Source: Bryobacteraceae bacterium
GTDB taxonomy: Bacteria; Acidobacteriota; Terriglobia; Bryobacterales; Bryobacteraceae
NCBI GenBank assembly: GCA_026129905.1
Contig: JAHCHE010000001.1
Coordinates: 62,001 to 126,000 of the forward strand
Direction of reading: 5' to 3'
Length of the DNA: 64,000 bases
Shown: positions 1 to 8,269 of the stretch, in pieces
Layout: every line of letters begins with the position of its first letter
How positions within the stretch are numbered: the stretch's first letter is position 1
Position numbers and translations under genes: made by a program
Notes under the pieces: model-generated
Seen by the model: only the letters and a program-made list of their open reading frames with translations
Database searches by the model: none
Told to the model about the DNA's origin: nothing

Positions 1-324
1 ACGAGGCTTGGTGTCGACGAATCGACCATTGCACATTGGGAGCGGGGCATCAACCGCCCGACAGGACTCTACCGGAAGCTGGTTAGCAAGTTCATCGCAG
101 ATGGAAAACCCGCGTTAGAAGTGCCGGCGAGTGCCTCTGAAGAAGACAACTTTTGGTTCCGGGAGCTCATCTCGGCAAGAAGACGGCGCGGGTTAACTCG
201 TGCAGGTCTGGCCCGGAAGCTCGGAGTCAGCGAACACACCCTACGATGCTGGGAGCGTGGTGATCGAAAGCCCCACGGCCTTTATCGAAAGCTGATCGTG
301 GTCTTCATTGGCGAACCGGAGTGA
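1..324 (+). CDS. Tandem helix-turn-helix protein, 5' end outside window
   Basis: The reading frame is already open at base 1 and runs to TGA at 322-324, so the start is off the left edge. The visible part contains two similar HTH units. The first has LGVDESTIAHWERG followed by a GLYRKL segment; the second has LGVSEHTLRCWERG followed by GLYRKL and ends FIGEPE. Both match the XRE-like recognition helix pattern (LGV-S/D-E-x-T-[IL]-x-x-WERG). It is probably a DNA-binding regulator with duplicated HTH domains. A start at GTG 121 would give only the second unit, but the upstream codons continue the same protein pattern, so I treat 121 as internal. A decayed copy of the second unit lies at 1853-1959, on the other side of the DUF3644 gene. 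The target and regulatory role are unknown. Confidence 0.7.
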   Translation, partial: TRLGVDESTIAHWERGINRPTGLYRKLVSKFIADGKPALEVPASASEEDNFWFRELISARRRRGLTRAGLARKLGVSEHTLRCWERGDRKPHGLYRKLIVVFIGEPE

Positions 325-521
325 TTCGAGATCTAACTGGCGGCGCAAACCAGGCACGTGGATTCTCGGATGCTGGAGCGTTTCTTGCGTCGGGGATCTT
401 TACGCTGCGCTACCGACGAGTGGATATTTTGATACGCTGAACGGTGTTCGGGGCGTCCGTCAACAAACTCTCCACCGAAACAGGAAATTAGCGTTGCCGG
501 TCGCGACGATCTGAGGAACCG

Positions 522-1556
522 ATGAACTACAGGAGTTCCTATCGCAGGCTCCTCGGCAACGGGAAGTCGGCGCTGATGGCCGCGATAGAGATCTACAACA
601 AGCCGAGGATCGACTACCGCGATGAATGCTTCGTCATTCTGCTGCTCAATGCTTGGGAACTAATTCTCAAAGCGGTGCTCTCGAAGAATGGCAAGTCGAT
701 TTTCTACCCGAAGCGTCGGCATGAGCCGTACCGCACCTTCTCACTGGATGACGCATTCCGGAAAGCGGAGCCCCTCCTGCCCGCCGAGTTCGGCACCCAA
801 GCCTTACGGCTGAATCTTGAATTGCTCAGCACGTACCGCGATAATGCTGTGCATTTCTACAATGCCGAGGGCTTCGGGTCGGTGATCTACGCACTCGCGC
901 AGACTAGCGTTATCAACCTCAAGGATCTGCTGAAGGCAATGTTCGACATTGATCTGTCGGACGAAATCACGTGGCAGTTGCTGCCATTGGGCCTCGACAC
1001 GCCGATAGATCCGATTCAGTACATCGCGGGGTCGCAGACCGGCGCGAAGCAAGGTACTGCGGTCAAGCAATTCCTCGGCGAGATCGCACGCTCCACTCAG
1101 GCCCTCGAAAAGCAAAAACTCGATACCGGTCGGCTGCTGACGGTGTTCAAGGTGAAGATGGAGTCCACGAAGAAGATCGAGCACGCAGACCTCGTAATGG
1201 GCGTGCAAAAAGCGGATCAAGCCGGAGCCAGGCCTTTGGTAGTCGCCAAACCGATGGACCCGAACGTGACGCATCCGCTGCGCATGACGGAAGTGATCGG
1301 GGCAGTCGGTAGCCTCCGTGGACAGCCGTTCACCAGTAGCACCTTTCAGGCGATCGCGTGGAAGCACGGCCTGAAAGAGAATCCCACCTTCTGTTGGAGG
1401 GCGACGGAGGGAGTTCTGGTCCGCTATTCGCATGATGTGGTGGCGTTCCTGAAGCGGTTGACCGAGGGCGATGTGGAACTGGCGAAGAAAGAATACAAGG
1501 CGAGGGCGAAGAAGAAGGGAGCGCAGAAGCCAGCAACGGCGACCATCCTTCTTTAA
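522..1556 (+). CDS. DUF3644 family protein with HEPN-type RNase motif
   Basis: A 344-residue protein starting at ATG 522 with an AGGAACC ribosome site just upstream. Residues about 5-115 carry the DUF3644 pattern (an AAIEIYNKP segment, then a long helix with LLLNAWELILKA). R106-DNAV-H111 fits the Rx4-6H active-site motif of HEPN ribonucleases. The C-terminal half (about 250-315) looks like a winged-helix DNA/RNA-binding segment ending with a VLVRYSHDVVAFLKRL helix. DUF3644 proteins are found in bacterial defence and mobile regions; RNA cleavage as an abortive-infection or toxin activity is inferred from the motif. It sits between an HTH gene and a decayed HTH copy, which suggests a regulator-toxin pair that was once duplicated. 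No partner antitoxin is evident. Confidence 0.7.
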   Translation: MNYRSSYRRLLGNGKSALMAAIEIYNKPRIDYRDECFVILLLNAWELILKAVLSKNGKSIFYPKRRHEPYRTFSLDDAFRKAEPLLPAEFGTQALRLNLELLSTYRDNAVHFYNAEGFGSVIYALAQTSVINLKDLLKAMFDIDLSDEITWQLLPLGLDTPIDPIQYIAGSQTGAKQGTAVKQFLGEIARSTQALEKQKLDTGRLLTVFKVKMESTKKIEHADLVMGVQKADQAGARPLVVAKPMDPNVTHPLRMTEVIGAVGSLRGQPFTSSTFQAIAWKHGLKENPTFCWRATEGVLVRYSHDVVAFLKRLTEGDVELAKKEYKARAKKKGAQKPATATILL

Positions 1557-1852
1557 TCGCCGGACAAGACGGCATTCTGGCGAAGCCGCTGCCCGGCCTT
1601 GCCCAGTAGCTGGGGCGAGAAGCTGCCGAGCGCTCATGGAAGCTGCTGCATCAAGCGCTCCGTCTTCTCCGCAGCCCACACTTACGTGTGCCCTGTGCTG
1701 GAGAATCTTAGGAAGGACTGACCGCTCGTCGTTCACCGGGCGGGATTGGTCTCGTGATATCCCGTTCCCGCCAAGTTGACGCATCAGCGCACGCTTTATG
1801 CTACTCGGCTCCGGGAATCTGCATCCTGCCTTAGCTTAGCCCCCGCTTGGAT

Positions 1853-1959
1853 GCTCGGCATAAGCGAGAACACCCTCTGGCGCCGGTAAGGCGGCGACAG
1901 GCGTCCCCATGCCGTTTATGAGAAAGCTGATCGCGGGATTCATTGGTGAACCAGATTGA
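1853..1959 (+). pseudogene. Decayed copy of the HTH domain of the 5' gene
   Basis: Read in shifting frames this stretch encodes LGISENTLWRR, then GDRRPHAVY, then RKLIAGFIGEPD and a TGA at 1957-1959. Piece by piece this matches the end of the HTH protein at 220-324 (LGVSEHTLRCWERG, GDRKPHGLYRKL, FIGEPE, stop). A stop and frameshifts break it, so it is a pseudogene fragment. The nucleotide alignment is also clear around gaaagctgatcg and ttcattgg. The preceding 1557-1852 holds no gene that I can support. Confidence 0.65.
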
Positions 1960-2088
1960 ATTCCGGAGGGAACCCAGCGGTATTCCGGGATGATCCCGAA
2001 CACGATCTTCGGTGCACGCCGTTTTCATCCTGATTCCTTCTTTGTACAAGGCAAGCGGTCCCCCAGGAGCAGCGCTGGAAATACGACA

Positions 2089-2193
2089 ATGCCTCGCGGT
2101 TCGCTTGACAGTCGACCCGCACTTGAGGTAGAAGAATATGTGATCACCATATTGGGTTCGCTCGCCGATCCTAAGCAGGCGAGGTCGCGTTGA
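2089..2193 (+). CDS. Possible 34-residue peptide coupled to the metallopeptidase gene
   Basis: An ATG at 2089 opens a 34-codon frame ending in TGA at 2191-2193, overlapping the TTG start of the next gene (TTGA, 2190-2193). Such an overlap is typical of translational coupling. The peptide (…LEVEEYVITILGSLADP…) is amphipathic and matches nothing I recognise. ImmA/IrrE proteases usually follow an XRE regulator gene, so this may be what remains of one, or a leader peptide. There is no strong ribosome site, and the frame could also extend upstream to 1990. Confidence 0.3.
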   Translation: MPRGSLDSRPALEVEEYVITILGSLADPKQARSR

Positions 2194-3548
2194 GTATTAC
2201 ATCGGGTGTTTGGACCAATCGATCTGTGCTCGCTCTCGCTGGCGACGCGGATCCTATTCAACTCATTACGAACAAGGCTCGTACCTTGGCGATGGAGGCC
2301 ATCCAGAACGGATGGTCAGGCCCTCCGTACGATCCTTTTGAGCTTGCTGACCAACTGAAGATCACGATAACAGCAAGGCAGGATATTCCTGATGCCCGTA
2401 CAGTCCCATCGAGGTCAGGATTTGCGATTGAGTTCAATCCGAACCGGCCAAGAAGTCGCGTGAAGTATTCCATCTGTCACGAACTTGCCCACACCCTCTT
2501 TCCAGATTGCGGCCAGCGTGTCCGGAATCGGATCACCCATCAGGACACCAAGGGCGATGAGTGGCAATTGGAATCCCTGTGCAACATCGCTGCCGCCGAA
2601 CTATTAATGCCAGTCGGGAGTATTCCGTCCCTAGAAGCGGGGCGACTCACTATTGATGGCGTCTTGGAGGAGCGAAAGAACCATGAGGTTTCGCTGGAAG
2701 CCGTTTTGCTCCGCGGCGTTCGCATCACCAGTGATCAATGTTGCGTGTTCAGCGCGTCGAGGCGAGATCCCGGCTCAGATCGTGAAGGGTACTTCATCGA
2801 CTACGCAATCGGCTCACGTGTTTGGACCCCTAGCATGACTGTGGGAATGCCGCTACCCAAGAATACAGCCGCGGCAGACTGTACGGCGATTGGCTTTACG
2901 GCAAAGGCTCATGAGATTTGGCACGGGCTAGGTAGCGTCCGTGTCGAGTGCGTCGGTGCACCGCCTTACCCCAATCAAACATACCCACGCGTTTTGGGTA
3001 TTGTTCGGCGGCAGAAGCAGATACCCGTTGAAGTAGCCGAAATAACTCATGTTCAAGGAGATGCTACGTGCCCGCACGGTACCGGCGGCAAACTTGTCGC
3101 ACAAATCGTAAACGATAGTGCATTTACTTGGGGCGGCGGCTTTTCGCGGGCCGCCAGAGAAACATGGCCAGCAGCGCAGAAATCATTTCGGACCTGGGCC
3201 GAACAGAGTCGTACAAACCTGAAGCTTGGGAACGTTCACGTCGCATCGGTCGAACTTGGCGTGACCGTTGTGAGTATGATTGCCCAGCATGGTTATGGTC
3301 CGTCACCCAAACCACGCATCCGGTACATGGCGCTCAAGGCCTGTCTTGAAAAATTGGGGCAACTTGGTGCTGACCGGCACATGACCGTTCATATGCCGAA
3401 GGTGGGTTCTGGTCAAGCAGGCGGCTCGTGGAGCATTATTCGCGAATTGATTCGGGAAGAGGTCTGCGGCCGAGGCGTGAAAGTTGTCGTTTACGAGCTT
3501 CCTGGCAGCAAGCCTAAGCAGCGGCAGAGGATGCTCGAATTCTCATAA
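2190..3548 (+). CDS. ImmA/IrrE metallopeptidase fused to a macro domain
   Basis: A 452-residue protein; the start is TTG 2190, with GGCGAGG upstream. The N-terminal domain (about 20-190) is an ImmA/IrrE (M78) zinc peptidase: HELAH at 97-101 and a third ligand probably at E128 in the ESLCNIAAAELLMP helix. A linker of about 90 residues follows. The C-terminal domain (about 282-440) looks like a macro domain: GDAT at 290-293, a VNDSAFTWGGGF segment at 307-318, and VGSGQAGG at 405-412, all at positions that contact ADP-ribose in the family. M78 proteases usually cleave repressors or antitoxins, and macro domains bind or remove ADP-ribose. The fusion could therefore link ADP-ribose sensing to proteolysis, which is an inference. 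It is the first gene of a three-gene operon; the next starts 17 bases later. Confidence 0.8.
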   Translation: MSITSGVWTNRSVLALAGDADPIQLITNKARTLAMEAIQNGWSGPPYDPFELADQLKITITARQDIPDARTVPSRSGFAIEFNPNRPRSRVKYSICHELAHTLFPDCGQRVRNRITHQDTKGDEWQLESLCNIAAAELLMPVGSIPSLEAGRLTIDGVLEERKNHEVSLEAVLLRGVRITSDQCCVFSASRRDPGSDREGYFIDYAIGSRVWTPSMTVGMPLPKNTAAADCTAIGFTAKAHEIWHGLGSVRVECVGAPPYPNQTYPRVLGIVRRQKQIPVEVAEITHVQGDATCPHGTGGKLVAQIVNDSAFTWGGGFSRAARETWPAAQKSFRTWAEQSRTNLKLGNVHVASVELGVTVVSMIAQHGYGPSPKPRIRYMALKACLEKLGQLGADRHMTVHMPKVGSGQAGGSWSIIRELIREEVCGRGVKVVVYELPGSKPKQRQRMLEFS

Positions 3549-3565
3549 CGTGAAGCTGAGGGCAA

Positions 3566-5185
3566 GTGGCAAAACGAATCATTCTCCTGTCGGGCCCGGT
3601 TTCGGCGGGAAAGAGCACCCTCGCAGATGCCTTAGTTGAACGCTTTGACGCCCTTGTCCTGAGAACTCGTGACGTCATTGTGGCCACCGCCAGAGGTGTG
3701 CTCGCATCTGAGCGAGCCGCACTACAACTCCACGGCGAAAAGCTCGACCGCAAGACCGATGGCGCATGGGTAGCCGCCGCCTTGACCAGGTTTGCTGAAT
3801 CGCTGCCAGCCGACGCAATCATCGTAGTTGATTCAGTCCGGATCATCAAACAGGTACACGCGGTTCGACGCGCCTATGGCTCTCGTGTCGTACACGTCCA
3901 TCTGTCTGCAGATCTCTCTGTGCTTGCTCAGCGATATAAACACAAGCAACGACAGACGAAGTTTCGAGAATTCGGCTCGTACGCTGAATTATCCGTCAAC
4001 CGAACGGAGCGCCACGTCGGCCGCCTTGCGAAATCTGCAGATGTGGTCATCGAGACAGACCGCAGTAGCAAAGCTGATGTCATGGTACGTGCGGCCTCGC
4101 GGCTTGGTCTCTACGGCAAGGAAAACAGGCAATTAGTCGATGTCCTGGTCGGTGGTGCGTACGGAAGCGAAGGCAAGGGTCATATTGCTTCTTACCTTGC
4201 TCCGGAATACGACATCCTCATGCGAGTTGGCGGTCCGAACGCCGGTCACAAAGTCTTTGAGGATCCAAAGCCCTACGTCCATCACTTACTGCCGTCTGGA
4301 ACTCGCAAGTGCGACGCGGAGCTGATGATTGCACCCGGGGCTGTCCTCGATGTGCCGCAACTGCTCAAGGAGATCGCGGAATGCAATGTCAGCGCGAATC
4401 GGCTGACGATCGATCCGCACGCTATGATCATCGAGAAGCAGGATCAAGAGTTCGAAGCATCAACGCTTGTGGGCAGCATTGGTTCGACGGGTCAAGGGGT
4501 TGGAGCAGCCACCGCACGGAAGATTATGCGTGGTGCCACGACGCCGCCAGTTCGCCTTGCCAAGGATGTGCCTGAGATCCGCCCGTTTGTCCACGAGACC
4601 GGTTGCCGTCTGGAGAAGGCGTTTCGAGAGGGTCAGCGCGTGTTTCTCGAAGGCACCCAGGGTTTCGGTTTGAGCCTCCACCATGGAAAGTATCCCCATG
4701 TCACATCTCGCGACACAGCCGTTGCCGGTTGCCTTTCCGAGGCTGGTATTCCGCCGTGCCGTGTTCGCCGAGTCGTCATGGTTTGCCGAACCCTACCGAT
4801 TCGGGTCAAGAGCCCGTCGAAGAAGTATAGCTCGGGGCCGATGGCGCAGCCGCTGAGGTGGCGCGACGTGGCCGCAAGGTCGGGATACGGAGCGCAAGAA
4901 CTGATGAAGGCGGAGCACACATCAACGACGAACAGGCTTCGTCGCGTTGGGGAGTTTGAGTGGGACCTGTTCAGACGCGCGGTATCACTCAATGGTCCTA
5001 CCGACGTTGCGTTGTCGTTCGTGGACTATATCAGTCGCAGCAATGCCTCGGCCCGCCGCTTTGAGCAACTTACTGGTGAGACCATTCGTTTTATTGAAGA
5101 ACTTGAGCGAGTGGCTTGCGCGCCAGTATCACTTATCTCTACTCGTTTCAATTACCGCAGCATCATCGACCGCCGCTCCTGGTAG
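3566..5185 (+). CDS. P-loop kinase fused to PurZ/PurA-like adenylosuccinate synthetase
   Basis: A 539-residue fusion; the start is GTG 3566 behind a GAGGG site. Residues 1-185 are a P-loop kinase of the nucleotide-kinase type, with Walker A GPVSAGKST at 10-18. Residues about 189-539 are homologous to adenylosuccinate synthetase: GAYGSEGKG (198-205), VGGPNAGH (221-228), an HHLLPSG segment, STGQGVG, EGTQGFGLSLHHGKYPHVTS (362-381), and a TTNRLRR aspartate-binding loop (454-460). Lys204 and His228 are kept, but the catalytic Asp of PurA (GDEGKG) is Ser201. The GTP-selecting TKLD motif is replaced by SFVD (484-487). The synthetase part is about 350 residues, shorter than bacterial PurA at about 430. 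An Asp-to-Ser/Gly change and short length are traits I recall for phage PurZ, which acts on dGMP. A purine-nucleotide amino-transfer reaction is likely; the true substrate is unknown. Confidence 0.75.
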   Translation: MAKRIILLSGPVSAGKSTLADALVERFDALVLRTRDVIVATARGVLASERAALQLHGEKLDRKTDGAWVAAALTRFAESLPADAIIVVDSVRIIKQVHAVRRAYGSRVVHVHLSADLSVLAQRYKHKQRQTKFREFGSYAELSVNRTERHVGRLAKSADVVIETDRSSKADVMVRAASRLGLYGKENRQLVDVLVGGAYGSEGKGHIASYLAPEYDILMRVGGPNAGHKVFEDPKPYVHHLLPSGTRKCDAELMIAPGAVLDVPQLLKEIAECNVSANRLTIDPHAMIIEKQDQEFEASTLVGSIGSTGQGVGAATARKIMRGATTPPVRLAKDVPEIRPFVHETGCRLEKAFREGQRVFLEGTQGFGLSLHHGKYPHVTSRDTAVAGCLSEAGIPPCRVRRVVMVCRTLPIRVKSPSKKYSSGPMAQPLRWRDVAARSGYGAQELMKAEHTSTTNRLRRVGEFEWDLFRRAVSLNGPTDVALSFVDYISRSNASARRFEQLTGETIRFIEELERVACAPVSLISTRFNYRSIIDRRSW

Positions 5186-5191
5186 AGGATT

Positions 5192-5854
5192 ATGACGACG
5201 GATCAACTCACCTCGAATTATCCGCGCCTCTACCACATGGCCAATGCCGGCATGTGGCCGTCGTTGCGAGAAAAGGGCTTGCTGAGCACGACGGCGCTCC
5301 TCGATCTCTTTGAAGTCGAGGGCGACGAGCGCTTTCGCATCGAGAGCTGCCATCGACCCATGTGCATTCCAATCCAGCATCCACGGCACGGCGCCGTAGT
5401 GATCCGCGACCAAGCTCCGATGCGAGAAGGTGCGCTCGAAAAGTGCCTCGTGGGTGTGACTCCGCGGCAATGGTACGAACTCCTCAATCGGCGCGTGTTC
5501 CTCTGGGTAACCGAGCATCGGGTCAAGGGGCTGCTCGGCGCCAAACTCTACCGGGATCACGAACACACCGTTCTCACGATTGATACCGCCAGCCTGCTCG
5601 CTGTTCACAGAGAACATGTAACGCTTTCACCCATAAACTCCGGAAACACCCTATACAATCCCCCGAAGCGCGGGGCGTTCACGTTCCAGCCGATCGAGCA
5701 GTATCCCTTCGAGGAGCGACGGCGAAAGCGAGGTCTGTCCGACGCCGTTGTGGAACTTGCCGTTGACCACTCGGTTCCTGACCTCGCACGGCACGTCCTT
5801 CTGGTAGAGCGCCGACAAGGCGAGCAGATCCTCGAGATTCTCTATTCGCCTTAA
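5192..5854 (+). CDS. DUF7002 protein, possible ADP-ribosyltransferase
   Basis: A 220-residue protein; the ATG at 5192 is preceded by AGAGGA and lies six bases after the previous stop. It matches the DUF7002 pattern: YPRLYHMANAGMWPSLREKG near the N-terminus (His15), GLLST, RDQAPM, VFLWVTEHR, and a VLTIDTASLL strand. The order (Tyr-His, then an 'I…GLLS' turn, then an aromatic strand) resembles DarT/DUF4433-type and KptA-like ADP-ribosyltransferases. That fold assignment is my inference and not an established fact. As the last gene of the operon, with a macro-domain protein first, it suggests a writer (this protein) and a reader or eraser (macro) of ADP-ribose, with the kinase-synthetase enzyme in between. 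Confidence 0.6.
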   Translation: MTTDQLTSNYPRLYHMANAGMWPSLREKGLLSTTALLDLFEVEGDERFRIESCHRPMCIPIQHPRHGAVVIRDQAPMREGALEKCLVGVTPRQWYELLNRRVFLWVTEHRVKGLLGAKLYRDHEHTVLTIDTASLLAVHREHVTLSPINSGNTLYNPPKRGAFTFQPIEQYPFEERRRKRGLSDAVVELAVDHSVPDLARHVLLVERRQGEQILEILYSP

Positions 5855-6133
5855 GTTCAGGATCGCGGCAGTGAGGAGAGGATTTTAGCCGCGTGGCCGT
5901 GTAGTTGACGGTTTGCGATTGTGGCAGGATACGCCATTCGGAGATCTCACGCAAAGGGCTCCCGTGAAGTCGCCTTCTGCCAGCACGAATCGCCGGCTTT
6001 GTGTTTGCAGAGGTTCCTCTAAGGATATAGAATTGGGGCACTTAGGCCTTCGGGTTCGGTATTTCCAATTTTCATCCTTTTCTCCCGCTTCCAACATGGT
6101 CTAAATGTGATAAAACTGTCATTCTAAACCTAC

Positions 6134-8269
6134 ATGGCCAACGGAAATCTGAACTGGATAGCGAACTTTATCTGGGGCATCGCCGACGATGTCCTGCGCG
6201 ACGTGTACGTACGCGGCAAGTATCGGGACGTGATCCTCCCCATGACGGTGATCCGCCGTCTTGACGCGGTCCTTGAGCCGACCAAGCAAAAGGTGCTCGC
6301 TATGAAGGAGCACCTGGACAAGGCCAGGATCGCCAACCAAGATGCGGCTTTGCGGAAGGCAGCCGGCCAATCATTCTATAACGCTTCGCCCTTTACCCTT
6401 CGTGACCTGCGCTCGCGCGCCAAGACTCAGAAGCTAAAGGCGGACTTTGAAGCCTACCTCGACGGCTTCTCCCCAAACGTCCAGGAGATTCTGGAAAAGT
6501 TCAAGTTCCGCAACCAGATTCCTACCCTGGTGGATGCCGACATCCTCGGCCATGTGATCGAGAAATTTCTTGACAAGACCATCAACCTCGCGCCCATGCC
6601 GATGCTCAATCCGGACGGCACCGAACGACTACCCGGCCTGGATAACCACGCTATGGGCACGATCTTTGAGGAGCTCATCCGCCGCTTCAATGAAGAGAAC
6701 AACGAAGAAGCCGGCGAGCACTTCACGCCGCGCGACGTGGTTCGTCTCATGTCGGAGCTGATCCTCTTGCCGATCGCCAGCCAGATTCACTCAGCTACAT
6801 ACCTCGTCTATGATGGCGCTTGTGGTACCGGCGGAATGCTGACGATAGCCGAAGAGCGACTGAAGGAGCTTGCCCAGGAACATGGGAAGGACGTATCGAT
6901 CCATCTCTTTGGACAGGAAGTCAACTCTGAAACCTACGCGATCACGAAATCGGACCTCCTATTGAAAGGACAGGGCGAAGAAGCGGAAAACTTCGCCTTC
7001 GGCTCCACTCTCTCCCAAGACGGCTTCCCCACGCGCGAGTTCGACTTCATGCTTTCCAACCCTCCATACGGCAAAAGTTGGAAAACCGATCTGGAAAGGA
7101 TGGGCGGCAAGGGCGACATCCGAGACCCGCGCTACGTCATCGAACATGCAGGCGATCCCGAATACAGTCTTATCACCCGTTCCAGCGACGGACAATTGAT
7201 GTTCCTCGTCAACAAGCTCTCAAAGATGAAGCACCGGACCAAGCTCGGCAGCCGTATTGCCGAGGTGCATAACGGATCCTCCTTGTTCACCGGCGACGCC
7301 GGTCAGGGAGAGAGCAACATCCGCCGCTGGATCATCGAGAACGATTGGCTTGAAGCCATCATCGCGCTCCCGCTCAACATGTTCTATAACACCGGCATCG
7401 CGACATACATTTGGATCCTGACAAACCGCAAACCCGAGCAGCGTCGAGGCAAGGTGCAGTTGATTGACGCTACCGCTTGGTTCAAGCAGCTTCGGAAAAA
7501 CCTTGGAAAGAAGAACTGCGAGCTCTCTACCGACGACATAGCCCGGATCATGAAAACGTTCCTTGACTTCGAGGAAAGTCCTGAATCGAAGATCTTTGCG
7601 AATAAGGCCCTCGGGTACTGGAAGATCACCGTTGAGCGACCTCTGCGTCTCAAGGTGGATCTTCATTCCTCTAAGCTCGCCAAGTTCCGCGTGGCAGTGA
7701 AGGAAGCAGGCGAAGAGCTGCTCGCAAATCTCGTCGAACGCCTTGCCGCGACGCTGGGCGAAGGGCCGCATACCGACTACAACGAATTCCTGACCGCCGT
7801 CGAGACGGACGCCGACGAACACAACGTCAAACTCACCGCCAAGCGCCTAAAGCTCCTGCAGTCCGTTTTGGCTGAGCGCGACGAAACGGCCTCCCCGGTG
7901 GTGAAGAAGGTCCATAAGCTGGGGAAGGCCAAGGAAGACCCGCTCCACGGGCTCTATCCAGTCCGGCATCAGGGAAAGGATGTGATCGTCCAGTACGAGC
8001 CCGACTCCGAACTGCGGGACAGCGAGCAGGTACCGCTTCTAGAGGATGGCGGTATCGAAGCGTTCTTCCAACGCGAGGTGCTTCCGTACGTATCGGACGC
8101 CTGGATCGACGAATCGGCAACGAAGATCGGATACGAGATCTCCTTCACGCGGTATTTCTATAAACCAGTCCCTTTGCGCTCACTCGAAGAGATCCGAGCC
8201 GATATGGAAGCGCTCGAAACTGAGAGCGCCGGCCTGCTGGACGAGCTATTTAAGGTGACAGCAAAATGA
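6134..8269 (+). CDS. hsdM: Type I restriction-modification methyltransferase subunit
   Basis: A 711-residue HsdM. The N-terminal helical domain (WIANFIWGIADDVLRD…) is followed by the N6-adenine methyltransferase core: a DGACGTGG AdoMet motif at 227-234 and catalytic NPPY at 309-312. The C-terminal extension is long for the family (usual length about 500-540), with coiled and basic segments. The enzyme methylates adenine in the sequence chosen by HsdS and also forms part of the restriction complex. The stop overlaps the hsdS start (ATGA, 8266-8269). The 279 bases upstream (5855-6133) carry no gene; they are the likely promoter region but I see no convincing -35/-10 pair. Confidence 0.93.
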   Translation: MANGNLNWIANFIWGIADDVLRDVYVRGKYRDVILPMTVIRRLDAVLEPTKQKVLAMKEHLDKARIANQDAALRKAAGQSFYNASPFTLRDLRSRAKTQKLKADFEAYLDGFSPNVQEILEKFKFRNQIPTLVDADILGHVIEKFLDKTINLAPMPMLNPDGTERLPGLDNHAMGTIFEELIRRFNEENNEEAGEHFTPRDVVRLMSELILLPIASQIHSATYLVYDGACGTGGMLTIAEERLKELAQEHGKDVSIHLFGQEVNSETYAITKSDLLLKGQGEEAENFAFGSTLSQDGFPTREFDFMLSNPPYGKSWKTDLERMGGKGDIRDPRYVIEHAGDPEYSLITRSSDGQLMFLVNKLSKMKHRTKLGSRIAEVHNGSSLFTGDAGQGESNIRRWIIENDWLEAIIALPLNMFYNTGIATYIWILTNRKPEQRRGKVQLIDATAWFKQLRKNLGKKNCELSTDDIARIMKTFLDFEESPESKIFANKALGYWKITVERPLRLKVDLHSSKLAKFRVAVKEAGEELLANLVERLAATLGEGPHTDYNEFLTAVETDADEHNVKLTAKRLKLLQSVLAERDETASPVVKKVHKLGKAKEDPLHGLYPVRHQGKDVIVQYEPDSELRDSEQVPLLEDGGIEAFFQREVLPYVSDAWIDESATKIGYEISFTRYFYKPVPLRSLEEIRADMEALETESAGLLDELFKVTAK

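Noticed and set aside
804-1784. Long minus-strand open frame opposite the DUF3644 gene
   Set aside because: It is a shadow of the plus-strand gene: no family pattern, high Arg/His content and no ribosome site.
2571-2582. GAATCCCTGTGC resembling the comM break-point sequence, a possible left attachment site
   Set aside because: It lies inside the metallopeptidase coding sequence, similar short matches occur elsewhere (about 30.28 kb), and no comM 3' sequence follows.
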